From: a virus
Direction: 5' to 3' (one strand)
DNA length: 43,542 nucleotides
Virus record (IMG/VR): IMGVR_UViG_3300046660_000525
Location: 1-43,542 of that record
Below are positions 7,061 through 12,674 of this stretch, piece after piece (the first letter of the stretch is position 1; each line of letters opens with the position of its first letter). Under the pieces are notes generated by a model. That model did not search any database. It saw only the letters and a list, made by a program, of their open reading frames with translations, and was not told the DNA's origin. The position numbers and the translations under genes were made by a program.

Positions 7061-7076
7061 TCGTTTGGGGTCGGAA

Positions 7077-7095
7077 TCCACAAAGAGTCCACAAC
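7077..7095 (+). promoter_or_regulatory. P-arm integrase sites (paired)
   Basis: Two direct copies of TCCACAA start at 7077 and 7088, 11 bp apart. The same pair with the same spacing is found at 7336 and 7347 on the other side of the tRNA segment. An inverted copy, AAGTGGACT, lies at 7036-7044 in the end of the integrase gene. Paired direct repeats on both sides of the core are typical integrase arm-type sites. Confidence 0.65.
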
Positions 7096-7100
7096 GCCCC

Positions 7101-7140
7101 CTCGGCGAGTCTCGGCGAGTCTCGGCGAGTTCCGACGAGG
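7101..7140. repeat. 10-bp-period array in attP, cluster 1
   Basis: Three exact copies of CTCGGCGAGT at 7101, 7111 and 7121 are followed by a degenerate unit (TCCGACGAGG). The array lies between the P-arm sites and the core, the place where an excisionase binds in lambda-type attP regions. The unit is the same as in the array upstream of the early promoter. Confidence 0.75.
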
Positions 7141-7165
7141 GGTGCCGCGGGGGTCGCGCTCGAAA

Positions 7166-7195
7166 CTCGGCGAGTCTCGGCGAGTCTCGGAGACC
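7166..7195. repeat. 10-bp-period array in attP, cluster 2
   Basis: Two exact copies of CTCGGCGAGT at 7166 and 7176 and a partial third (CTCGGAGA at 7186). It ends about 20 bp before the tRNA-derived core. Clusters 1 and 2 start 65 bp apart. Confidence 0.7.
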
Positions 7196-7216
7196 CTGTA
7201 TTTATCGAGGTGAGCC

Positions 7217-7260
7217 CTTACAAGGCGGATGTCGGCGGTTCGAAACCGTCCGCGCCCACC
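7217..7260 (+). other. attP: attP core: 3' segment of a tRNA gene
   Basis: The sequence has the shape of a tRNA from the anticodon loop to the 3' end: loop CTTACAA (7217-7223), stem GGCGG, variable ATGTC, T-stem GGCGG, T-loop TTCGAAA (7239-7245), CCGTC, acceptor CGCGCCC, then ACC. The bases at anticodon positions are TAC, so the target is probably tRNA-Val; this is inferred by position only. There is no 5' half here, so it is not a gene. Integration would restore the 3' end of the host tRNA. Confidence 0.85.
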
Positions 7261-7289
7261 GGGCCTGAGTAGCAGGTCAGCGGCTTAAA

Positions 7290-7321
7290 ACGGCCCCCCG
7301 GAGTGATTTTCGGGGGGCCGT
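7290..7321. terminator. Hairpin terminator downstream of attP core
   Basis: Perfect 11-base arms ACGGCCCCCCG (7290-7300) and CGGGGGGCCGT (7311-7321) with a 10-base loop that contains TTTT. It lies between the core and the P' arm and can stop transcripts from either side. Confidence 0.75.
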
Positions 7322-7335
7322 CCGTGTGATCAGAG

Positions 7336-7353
7336 TCCACTAAAAGTCCACAA
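7336..7353 (+). promoter_or_regulatory. P'-arm integrase sites (paired)
   Basis: TCCACTA at 7336 and TCCACAA at 7347 repeat the sequence, orientation and 11-bp spacing of the P-arm pair at 7077/7088. Confidence 0.65.
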
Positions 7354-7519
7354 CCCCCAGCGATCTTGCACTTCCGATCACTCGAATGGGTGACTGAACT
7401 GGCGGTAGACGCCACCTAGAGTTCCCAGCAGGACGAGGACGGCGCAGCTCCCCAATGCGCGCCAGACAGAGGCTCGTCGTCACCTGCGGTGTCCGGGCGG
7501 GGAGGCCCGGCCTGCGGGC

Positions 7520-7554
7520 GACGACCCCCGCCGAGAGGATCGGCGGGGGTCGTC
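7520..7554. terminator. Strong hairpin terminator
   Basis: Perfect 14-base arms GACGACCCCCGCCG (7520-7533) and CGGCGGGGGTCGTC (7541-7554) with a 7-base loop. It stands in the gene-free stretch after attP, with no open reading frame of clear quality next to it. Confidence 0.7.
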
Positions 7555-7569
7555 TGAGGCAAACGTAGA

Positions 7570-7599
7570 CCGCCCCACCCCGGCAAGGGGGTGGGGCGG
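7570..7599. terminator. Second hairpin terminator
   Basis: Perfect 12-base arms CCGCCCCACCCC (7570-7581) and GGGGTGGGGCGG (7588-7599), loop of 6. It follows the first hairpin by 15 bases; the pair isolates the integrase/attP side from the accessory module. Confidence 0.65.
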
Positions 7600-7602
7600 C
7601 TT

Positions 7603-7621
7603 GCTCTGACCGAGTCAGAGC
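7603..7621. promoter_or_regulatory. Inverted repeat, operator-like
   Basis: GCTCTGAC-CGA-GTCAGAGC (7603-7610 / 7614-7621) is a perfect 8-base inverted repeat with a 3-base centre. It is less GC-rich than the neighbouring terminators and looks more like a protein site than a terminator. Confidence 0.4.
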
Positions 7622-7898
7622 GATGGATGACGTATCGCGGCGGACAGAGGTACGCCACGCGCATCATCCTGCCCGCAACCGGTCGAACCGGAGCGGGCGT
7701 TCGGGCTGGGGGGTGGCAAGTGCCTGGTGCATGGGCCCCCAGCTTGCTTAGGCGGCCACCGCGGCTTCAACGCGGCACGGCGGGGACCACACAGACGAGT
7801 CCGGCGATCGCTCACGCTTGCGGTGGCATATCAATGATCACATAAAGCCTGGTGAGACCAGGCTGACATATGTTCGCGCAGGTCAGACGGTTTGTCGA
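7622..7898. other. Gene-free stretch with an operator-like repeat
   Basis: I see no convincing gene in these 277 bases; the frames here have poor composition and no ribosome sites. At 7846-7864 there is a perfect inverted repeat AGCCTGGT-GAG-ACCAGGCT about 35 bases before the XRE gene start. It is a likely autoregulatory operator of that gene. The rest could hold a small RNA or simply flank the recombination site. Confidence 0.45.
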
Positions 7899-8132
7899 GT
7901 GCCCAGCGACCTGACCGAAGACCCATGGCTCCACGACCGGCAGCGCATCGGCAGGGCTATCCGAGACGCGCGAATGTCCCAAAACCTCACCCAAGAGGCC
8001 GTCTTCCTCGCCATCCCGATGAACCGCAGCTACTACCAGGACATCGAGGCCGGCGAAGGCAACCCGACGCTCGACACCCTGTTGGCGATCGCCTCCGTGA
8101 TCGGTGTCCCGCTCGCCGACCTCGTGAGGTAG
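7899..8132 (+). CDS. XRE-family HTH regulator
   Basis: 77 residues from a GTG at 7899; an in-frame TTG at 7818 is possible but would extend the protein through the inverted repeat. The HTH covers most of the protein: IGRAIRDARMSQNLTQEAVF, then IPMNRSYYQDIEAGEGNP, then LDTLLAIASVIGVPLADLVR. It resembles small chromosomal XRE regulators of Streptomyces. It converges with the four-gene cluster behind it, 44 bases from that cluster's end, and is the first gene of the accessory module. Its target is unknown; the 7846-7864 repeat is a candidate. Confidence 0.8.
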   Translation: MPSDLTEDPWLHDRQRIGRAIRDARMSQNLTQEAVFLAIPMNRSYYQDIEAGEGNPTLDTLLAIASVIGVPLADLVR

Positions 8133-8176
8133 GCCCCGCCCGCCCCAGAACTCACGGGGATAGAGGCAGGCGGGAG

Positions 8177-8338
8177 TCAGTGGCGTATGGAGACCTGCGT
8201 GGTCCGGATCGGCACCGGCGTGCATTGGTCGACGTGCCGGTACACGGTGTCGCCCCCGTAGGTGGACCCGGGAATGTCGTGCTCCGTGTACTCCTCGCCG
8301 TCCCGGATCGACTGGTCACAGCATCCGCAGATCTTCAC
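8177..8338 (-). CDS. Small zinc-finger-type protein (53 aa)
   Basis: 53 residues from a GTG at 8338 with AAGGAG upstream; the GTG overlaps the previous stop (GTGA). It begins KICGCCDQSIRDGEEYTEHD and ends TTQVSIRH, with a third cysteine in HVDQCTPVP. The CxxC plus H/C pattern suggests one metal site. The pattern is one I know from small Streptomyces proteins that sit with the next three genes. Function unknown. It is the last gene of the cluster. Confidence 0.8.
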   Translation of the reverse strand: MKICGCCDQSIRDGEEYTEHDIPGSTYGGDTVYRHVDQCTPVPIRTTQVSIRH

Positions 8339-8550
8339 TGGTCGTCTCCTTCCTCATCGTCCTGCTCGAAGCACCTCGCACAGAGCGAGCAGGCGAACAC
8401 CTCGACGTCGAGGACGCAGGCGCCTTGGCTGCCCACCGCGATACCCACGCTCACCGCGCCGCGCCACAGCGCCTTGCCACAGAAGCAGCAGGCCCACCCC
8501 GAGTACTGCTGGTAGTTGAGGTCCCGGGCGGACGGGAGCTTGATAGTCAC
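8335..8550 (-). CDS. Small zinc-binding-type protein (71 aa)
   Basis: 71 residues from a GTG at 8550 that overlaps the upstream stop (GTGA). Two cysteine pairs, CCFC near residue 20 and CSLC-ARC near residue 60, frame a hydrophobic stretch GAVSVGIAVGSQGACVLDVE. The C-terminus is acidic. It resembles a family of small Streptomyces proteins of unknown function. The coupling with both neighbours shows one operon. Confidence 0.8.
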   Translation of the reverse strand: MTIKLPSARDLNYQQYSGWACCFCGKALWRGAVSVGIAVGSQGACVLDVEVFACSLCARCFEQDDEEGDDQ

Positions 8551-8777
8551 AGCGGCTGGTCGGCGACCGGCACGAGGCCGTTCTTCGCTCGACACGGCGC
8601 GCACGCGAACTGCCCGCCGGCCCTGGCGGAACCCTGCTCCGTGATGCGGACCAGACGGGCCGTGTCCGTGAAGCCCTTGTGCCACGAGCACCAGGCGAAG
8701 CTCCGTACCCGCTCGTACGCCTCGGACTCCAGGCCGTTGGCCGTCGCCATCGGCTCGATGCGCTGCTGCTTGCTCAT
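8547..8777 (-). CDS. Small zinc-binding-type protein (76 aa)
   Basis: 76 residues from an ATG at 8777 that overlaps the upstream stop (ATGA). The core has FAWCSWHKGFTDTARLVRI and then QFACAPCRAKNGLVP, so a C-x2-H and a C-x2-C pair about 30 residues apart can form one zinc knuckle. The function is unknown; a role in regulation is only a guess from its company. Confidence 0.8.
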   Translation of the reverse strand: MSKQQRIEPMATANGLESEAYERVRSFAWCSWHKGFTDTARLVRITEQGSARAGGQFACAPCRAKNGLVPVADQPL

Positions 8778-8983
8778 GTCGCCGGCGCCCCCTGCTGGAG
8801 TGTGTGCGCCAGCCGCAGGGCCACCTCTGCACGGACGCGACCGAGTTCCACCAGACCAAGGGCCGGCGAACCCGCATCGAGCGCGAGGGACGGCAGCACA
8901 ATGCCGACCCCGGCGAGCGCCGCCCTCAGCGACTCCATCGCCGTGAAGGGATCGACGTCCTGCGACTCACGTGTTTTGACCAT
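8774..8983 (-). CDS. Small ELGR-motif protein, first gene of accessory cluster
   Basis: 69 residues from an ATG at 8983. Pattern: MESLRAALAGVGIVLPSL, then LGLVELGRVRAEVALRLAHT. I know this layout from short Streptomyces proteins encoded next to XRE/DUF5753 regulators, and such a regulator lies here at 9918. Function unknown. It is the first gene of the minus-strand cluster and diverges from the DUF6879 gene across a 172-bp control region that holds the repeats at 9025-9064. Confidence 0.8.
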   Translation of the reverse strand: MVKTRESQDVDPFTAMESLRAALAGVGIVLPSLALDAGSPALGLVELGRVRAEVALRLAHTLQQGAPAT

Positions 8984-9024
8984 GAACAGGACGGTACGAA
9001 GGCCCCGTTGACACGCGCGATGCG

Positions 9025-9064
9025 ATGTTCTCGAATGTTCTCGCCGCCTGGCCGAATGTTCTCG
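9025..9064. promoter_or_regulatory. Helically phased operator repeats
   Basis: Three exact copies of ATGTTCTCG start at 9025, 9035 and 9056, spaced 10 and 21 bp (one and two helical turns). They lie between two divergent genes (8983 and 9156). A regulator bound on one face could control both directions; the Scr1-type protein at 9918 is the nearest candidate. Confidence 0.65.
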
Positions 9065-9155
9065 TGTGGTCTCACGCAGGGGAGTGCACGCTGTAGATCG
9101 GCACAACACGCATGGTGATGCTGGTGACGACAGGCCCCACACCAAGGGAGGCGAC

Positions 9156-9908
9156 ATGGCGCGACGACTGCGCTTCAACGGCACGGACAGCAAGAACGGC
9201 GGATGCCCGGCGGTTCACGAGGACCTCGACAGTGGCGAGATCATCGTCCAGGGGAAACCGGTCACCGATCCGCAAGACCTCCGCCAGCTCCAGCACTTCG
9301 GCCCTGGTGACGCCGCAGTGGCCGTCCCTCGCGAACTGCTGGTGAATCACGGCCCCAAGGAGATGGAGCGTGTGGCCAAGCTGATCAGCCTGGAGGAGTT
9401 CGGCCGGCTCTTCCACAACTTCGAGCACTCCGCCTGGCACCTTGAGACTCGCCGCAGCTACGCCTCCGACAAGGAGGACCTGGGATACGAGGAGTTCCTC
9501 CAGACCGGCCAGGCCCCGATGGACCTGGACAGCGAGTGGTGCGCGAACATCCGCCGGCAGACGGCGACGGGCAAGTACGTCGGGCGGGTCCGCGTCGTCG
9601 ACAACCCGCCAACCGAAGGCCAGTTGTTCCTGCTCAGCTACGCCCGCTGCAACGCAGAGACGGGCGAGGACGCACGGAACCTGTGGCGCGAGGACGCTGA
9701 CCGCGTACACCTGCCCGCCGAGGACTTCTGGATCTTCGACAGCCGCCTCGTGGCAGTGCTCCGATTCGACGACCAGGACGTGCTCCACGACGTGCAGGTC
9801 ATCACAGAGCCCGCCGAGGTCCTGCGGTACTGCCAGGTGCGGGAAGCCGCCGTCCACACCTCCATCCCGTACGACCAGTTCGCGGCACAGCTCAACCCGA
9901 AGGGCTAA
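9156..9908 (+). CDS. DUF6879-family protein with N-terminal extension
   Basis: 250 residues from an ATG with GGGAGG five bases upstream. Residues 1-75 form a separate domain (RRLRFNGTDSKNGGCPAVHE, VTDP, AVAVPRELL) that I recognise as a small Streptomyces protein type often encoded separately. Residues 82-247 fit DUF6879 (LISLEEFGRLFHNFEHSAWH, then FLQTGQ, then LLSYA and RLVAVLRF). DUF6879 genes are usually paired with XRE/DUF5753 regulators, as here with the gene nine bases downstream. The biochemical role is unknown; a toxin-antitoxin-like or signalling pair has been suggested for such neighbours. The domain fusion is inferred. Confidence 0.85.
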   Translation: MARRLRFNGTDSKNGGCPAVHEDLDSGEIIVQGKPVTDPQDLRQLQHFGPGDAAVAVPRELLVNHGPKEMERVAKLISLEEFGRLFHNFEHSAWHLETRRSYASDKEDLGYEEFLQTGQAPMDLDSEWCANIRRQTATGKYVGRVRVVDNPPTEGQLFLLSYARCNAETGEDARNLWREDADRVHLPAEDFWIFDSRLVAVLRFDDQDVLHDVQVITEPAEVLRYCQVREAAVHTSIPYDQFAAQLNPKG

Positions 9909-9917
9909 ACGGCACCG

Positions 9918-10781
9918 GTGAGCACGGACTACCAGCAGGCCCGCGAGGTCCTCGGCGTACGCCTGAGGGAGCTGCGCCTCACGGCCGTCGGCGGCCGGCT
10001 CACCGGTACCCAGCTCGCACAGCGGCTCGGCTGGCCGCACTCGAAGGTCTACAAGCTGGAAGGCGGGCGCCAGACCGCGACCGTCGAGGACCTCCGCGCC
10101 TGGGCCGACGGTGTGGGCCACCCTGATGCCTTCGATGAACTGGACGCGCGGCTCAAGGGGTTCGAGTCCCACATCCGTTCCTGGCGTCGCCAACTGGCTT
10201 CAGGGCACCGCCCCGTACAGGACACCTGGAACCTCGAGGTCGGCCGGTCGAAGGTCATCTACGCGTGGGAGGAGGCCGTCATCCCCGGCCTCCTCCAGAC
10301 AGCCGACTACGCCCGCCACATGTTCATGCGATACGCAGACCTCCAGGGCTCAAAGCCGGACACCGACGCGGCCGTACGCGCGCGGCAGGAGCGCCAGACG
10401 TGGCTCTACGCAGGCGGCCACAAGTTCCACGCCCTGATCTGGGAAGCGGCCCTCCACGCACTGATCTGCCCCCCGGCCGTCCTCGCCAGCCAACTCGACC
10501 GCCTCGCGGGCACGATCGGCATGGACACCGTAGAGCTGGGGATCATCCCGCTCGGGGCATCCCTCAAGATCCCCACGGCGAACGGCTTCTGGGTCCTGGA
10601 CGACAGGCTCGTCATCGCCGAGGACTGGCACGCGGAACTCTGGCTGGACGACGCCGATTCCGTCGCGACCTACCTTCATGTCTGGCACACCCTGCGGGAG
10701 TCCGCGGTGTACGGATCGGACGCCCACAACGTCATCAACCGCGCCCGCCGGACACTGAATCCGCGGAATCTCACCGGGTGA
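9918..10781 (+). CDS. Scr1/DUF5753-type HTH regulator
   Basis: 287 residues from a GTG. The N-terminal XRE HTH runs over residues 5-65 (VLGVRLRELRLTAVGGRLTG, then SKVYKLEGGRQTATVEDL). The large C-terminal domain has VIYAWEEAVIPGLLQTADYA and ICPPAVLASQLDRLAG, typical of DUF5753, now named Scr1-family TA-system antitoxin-like regulators. The usual small DUF397 partner is absent; the DUF6879 fusion takes its place. It likely regulates its own module through 9025-9064. Confidence 0.9.
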   Translation: MSTDYQQAREVLGVRLRELRLTAVGGRLTGTQLAQRLGWPHSKVYKLEGGRQTATVEDLRAWADGVGHPDAFDELDARLKGFESHIRSWRRQLASGHRPVQDTWNLEVGRSKVIYAWEEAVIPGLLQTADYARHMFMRYADLQGSKPDTDAAVRARQERQTWLYAGGHKFHALIWEAALHALICPPAVLASQLDRLAGTIGMDTVELGIIPLGASLKIPTANGFWVLDDRLVIAEDWHAELWLDDADSVATYLHVWHTLRESAVYGSDAHNVINRARRTLNPRNLTG

Positions 10782-10804
10782 CCCGGACAGGGGCATGACG
10801 AAAG

Positions 10805-10838
10805 GCCCCCTCCCGACCCCGAAGGGCCGAGAGGGGGC
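10805..10838. terminator. Bidirectional terminator between converging units
   Basis: Arms GCCCCCTC (10805-10812) and GAGGGGGC (10831-10838) with an inner small hairpin. It separates the accessory module (+) from the end of the late operon (-). Confidence 0.7.
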
Positions 10839-10847
10839 ACAACCGAT

Positions 10848-11096
10848 TCAGCGAGCCAACAGCGCGAACAACCCCGTACCAGCGCCCACCGTTCCAGCGA
10901 GCGCTGCAATCGTCGGCAGGGGCCAACGCCCTCGTTCCAAGGCCCGGATACGGGACTCGTGATCCGTGATGGTCTGCCCCTGTGAGGCCAGACCATCGAT
11001 CTTCGAATCCATACGGGTCACGGCGTCGTGCAGGGATCTCATCTCCTGATACATCTGCGCAGAGCTGATGTAGACGCCGGCGTCCGGCGTCGCCAT
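10848..11096 (-). CDS. Coiled-coil membrane-anchored lysis-region protein
   Basis: 82 residues from an ATG that shares one base with the holin stop (TGATG). An N-terminal helical segment with heptads (MYQEMRSLHDAVTRMDSKID, then ITDHESRIRALERG) is followed by one membrane segment near the C-terminus (IAALAGTVGAGTGLFALL). This architecture matches XhlA/DUF2746-like proteins found next to phage holins. It is the last gene of the late operon. Its role in lysis is inferred from position. Confidence 0.75.
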   Translation of the reverse strand: MATPDAGVYISSAQMYQEMRSLHDAVTRMDSKIDGLASQGQTITDHESRIRALERGRWPLPTIAALAGTVGAGTGLFALLAR

Positions 11097-11347
11097 CAAA
11101 CCCCCTTGGCCAGCGACGCCGAGTTCGTCACGTCCCGCCACCGCGCGATGAGGCCCTTCGCCAGCGCGAGGACCGCGCCAACTCCGCCGGCCCCCGCGGC
11201 GTACCACATGGAGCCGTCGAGCGGCTGCGTGACGACGATGCCCGCGATGCCCGCCTGGAGGAACGTCGTGAGGACGCGCTCCAGGAGGTCTCGGCCGTAG
11301 GTGCCCGCGGTCTTCACCACGGTCTCGGTCGAAGGAAAGGTGCTCAT
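11096..11347 (-). CDS. Holin
   Basis: 83 residues with two hydrophobic segments: LLERVLTTFLQAGIAGIVV at about 21-39 and YAAGAGGVGAVLALAKGLIA at about 49-68. A short charged tail follows. Size and two membrane segments fit small phage holins (r1t-like). It starts 4 bases after the endolysin stop and overlaps the next gene. Role: timed permeabilisation of the membrane so the endolysin reaches the wall. Confidence 0.8.
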   Translation of the reverse strand: MSTFPSTETVVKTAGTYGRDLLERVLTTFLQAGIAGIVVTQPLDGSMWYAAGAGGVGAVLALAKGLIARWRDVTNSASLAKGV

Positions 11348-11350
11348 GGG

Positions 11351-12178
11351 TCAGTCCTTTACGTCGAAGCCGCGGCGAGCGCCGAGCTTGGTGAGTGAGG
11401 CCTTGCCGGGCAGGCCGTCGGCGTCCTTGCCGCGCCAGCCGCAGCGCATCTGCCACAGGCCGTAGGCGGCCTGGGTCGCGGTACCGAAGTGGCCGTCCGC
11501 GAGGCTCTTCGCGAGGAGGCCCTCCTTCACGAGGGCGTCCTCGACAACCCGCACCCCCGCGTACGAGACCGGGGTGCCCTTCTTCGGCGGATCGGCCTTC
11601 GCCGCGGCGAGAAGCTTCGAGAGGTCGACGACCGGCCGTCCCGTACCGGGCTTCGGCTCCACGGCCGTCCCGCCCGGCCGCGGTGCGCCCTTCTTGACCC
11701 ACGCGTAGACCACAGCACCCGGGCACGTGGTGGCGTAACCATCCTTGTGCCCACCGAGCCAGTCGCCCGCCGGCCCTTCCTCCCGGCAGTGCTCGATCGC
11801 GTCACGGGCGCCGTGCAGCTGCGCGTCGGTGGGCTTCGTCAGCCCGGACGAGCCGACCATCAACAGCACCGCGTAGTCCTGCTCGTTCAGCGAGGTCGAG
11901 CCGTTCGCCGAGTTGCGGCGCTTCAGGCCGCGGCCCTCGTACACGTAGCCGTGGGTGCAGACGACGAAGCTGTAGCCGATGTCCGACCAGCCGTTGCCGT
12001 CCATGTGCTGGGCCTGGATCTGCCGCATGTAGTCGTCGCACTGGCCGTGGTCGCGGTTCGTGTAGGCGGTGCCGAGGTAGTGGAGCTTCACGCCGCGGCG
12101 GGCCCGGCTGTACGTCGTCGCACCGTTCGGTCTGCGGTAGGCGCGTGCTCCCCACGCGGCGCGGGTGACGAGCTTCAT
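11351..12178 (-). CDS. Endolysin: N-acetylmuramoyl-L-alanine amidase with wall-binding domain
   Basis: 275 residues. The N-terminal domain (about 1-165) is of PGRP/Amidase_2 type with the zinc ligands H33 (VKLHYLG), H144 and C152 (GGHKDGYATTCPG) and Y69 (DIGYSF) as catalytic partner. A Pro-rich linker at about 165-200 follows. The C-terminal domain (about 205-270: VVEDALVKEGLL, HFGTATQAAYGLWQ, DGLPGKASLTKLG) resembles a peptidoglycan-binding type 1 domain. It cleaves the amide between muramic acid and L-alanine. No signal peptide is seen, so it depends on the holin downstream. Confidence 0.92.
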   Translation of the reverse strand: MKLVTRAAWGARAYRRPNGATTYSRARRGVKLHYLGTAYTNRDHGQCDDYMRQIQAQHMDGNGWSDIGYSFVVCTHGYVYEGRGLKRRNSANGSTSLNEQDYAVLLMVGSSGLTKPTDAQLHGARDAIEHCREEGPAGDWLGGHKDGYATTCPGAVVYAWVKKGAPRPGGTAVEPKPGTGRPVVDLSKLLAAAKADPPKKGTPVSYAGVRVVEDALVKEGLLAKSLADGHFGTATQAAYGLWQMRCGWRGKDADGLPGKASLTKLGARRGFDVKD

Positions 12179-12606
12179 CACTGACCACCCGGCCAGGTCC
12201 AGACGGCGGCCGGGACGGCGACGTTGTCGAGGCTGTCGCGGTAGGCGACGGAGGTCCGCCAATCGATCGCGTGGCCATCGGCGAGGATGCGGACGTTGAC
12301 CGTGGTGGGGTTCCACACGCGGGTGACCAGGGCCGGTGCGACGGCCGCGCCGTTGTTGAGCACGGGGTCCATCGGGACCAGGACCACGTCGCCGACGTCC
12401 GGCGCGCAGCCAGAGTTACTTGCTCCGACGCGAGCGAGGGTGTCCAAGGCGACGGCGCCTGCCGCGCAGATCCACGCTGCCTGGACCCGTGCGCCGAGGT
12501 CCTCCCACGCGGGCATCGGACGGTCGTCGTAGGTGCGGTGGCCGGTCGATGCTCCGTAGGCCGCGTAGGCGGTCTCGGCGAGTTCGACCGTGTTGGGCTT
12601 CGACAC
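12178..12606 (-). CDS. Hypothetical virion-region protein
   Basis: 142 residues from a GTG with GGAGGA six bases upstream. The N-terminal 50 residues (AETAYAAYGASTGHRTYDDR, then MPAWEDLGARVQAAWICAAG) match a short pattern common in actinophage proteins of unknown role. The C-terminal half is beta-rich with DVGDVVLVPMDP and WNPTTVNVRILADG, like a small SH3-like barrel. It lies between tail spike and endolysin and shares one base with the endolysin start. Confidence 0.75.
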   Translation of the reverse strand: MSKPNTVELAETAYAAYGASTGHRTYDDRPMPAWEDLGARVQAAWICAAGAVALDTLARVGASNSGCAPDVGDVVLVPMDPVLNNGAAVAPALVTRVWNPTTVNVRILADGHAIDWRTSVAYRDSLDNVAVPAAVWTWPGGQ

Positions 12607-12674
12607 TGGTGTCCTCCAGGGAATAGAAAAGGCCCCGGCCAGAACGGCACGAGGCATACGAGAAACGGGGCGGC

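Noticed and set aside
7026-7268. Open frames over the attP region whose ends read like VGGSKPSAPTGP
   Set aside because: These are translations of the tRNA 3' segment, a known kind of false gene; they lack ribosome sites and cover the repeat arrays.
7416-7667. Minus-strand frame of 83 residues between attP and the XRE gene
   Set aside because: Pro/Gly/Arg-rich composition, and the frame is made of two terminator hairpins; no ribosome site.
12640-12674. Terminator between spike and the 142-residue gene
   Set aside because: GCCCCG and CGGGGCCTTTT can pair, but the stem is only 6 bases with a long loop; too weak to list.
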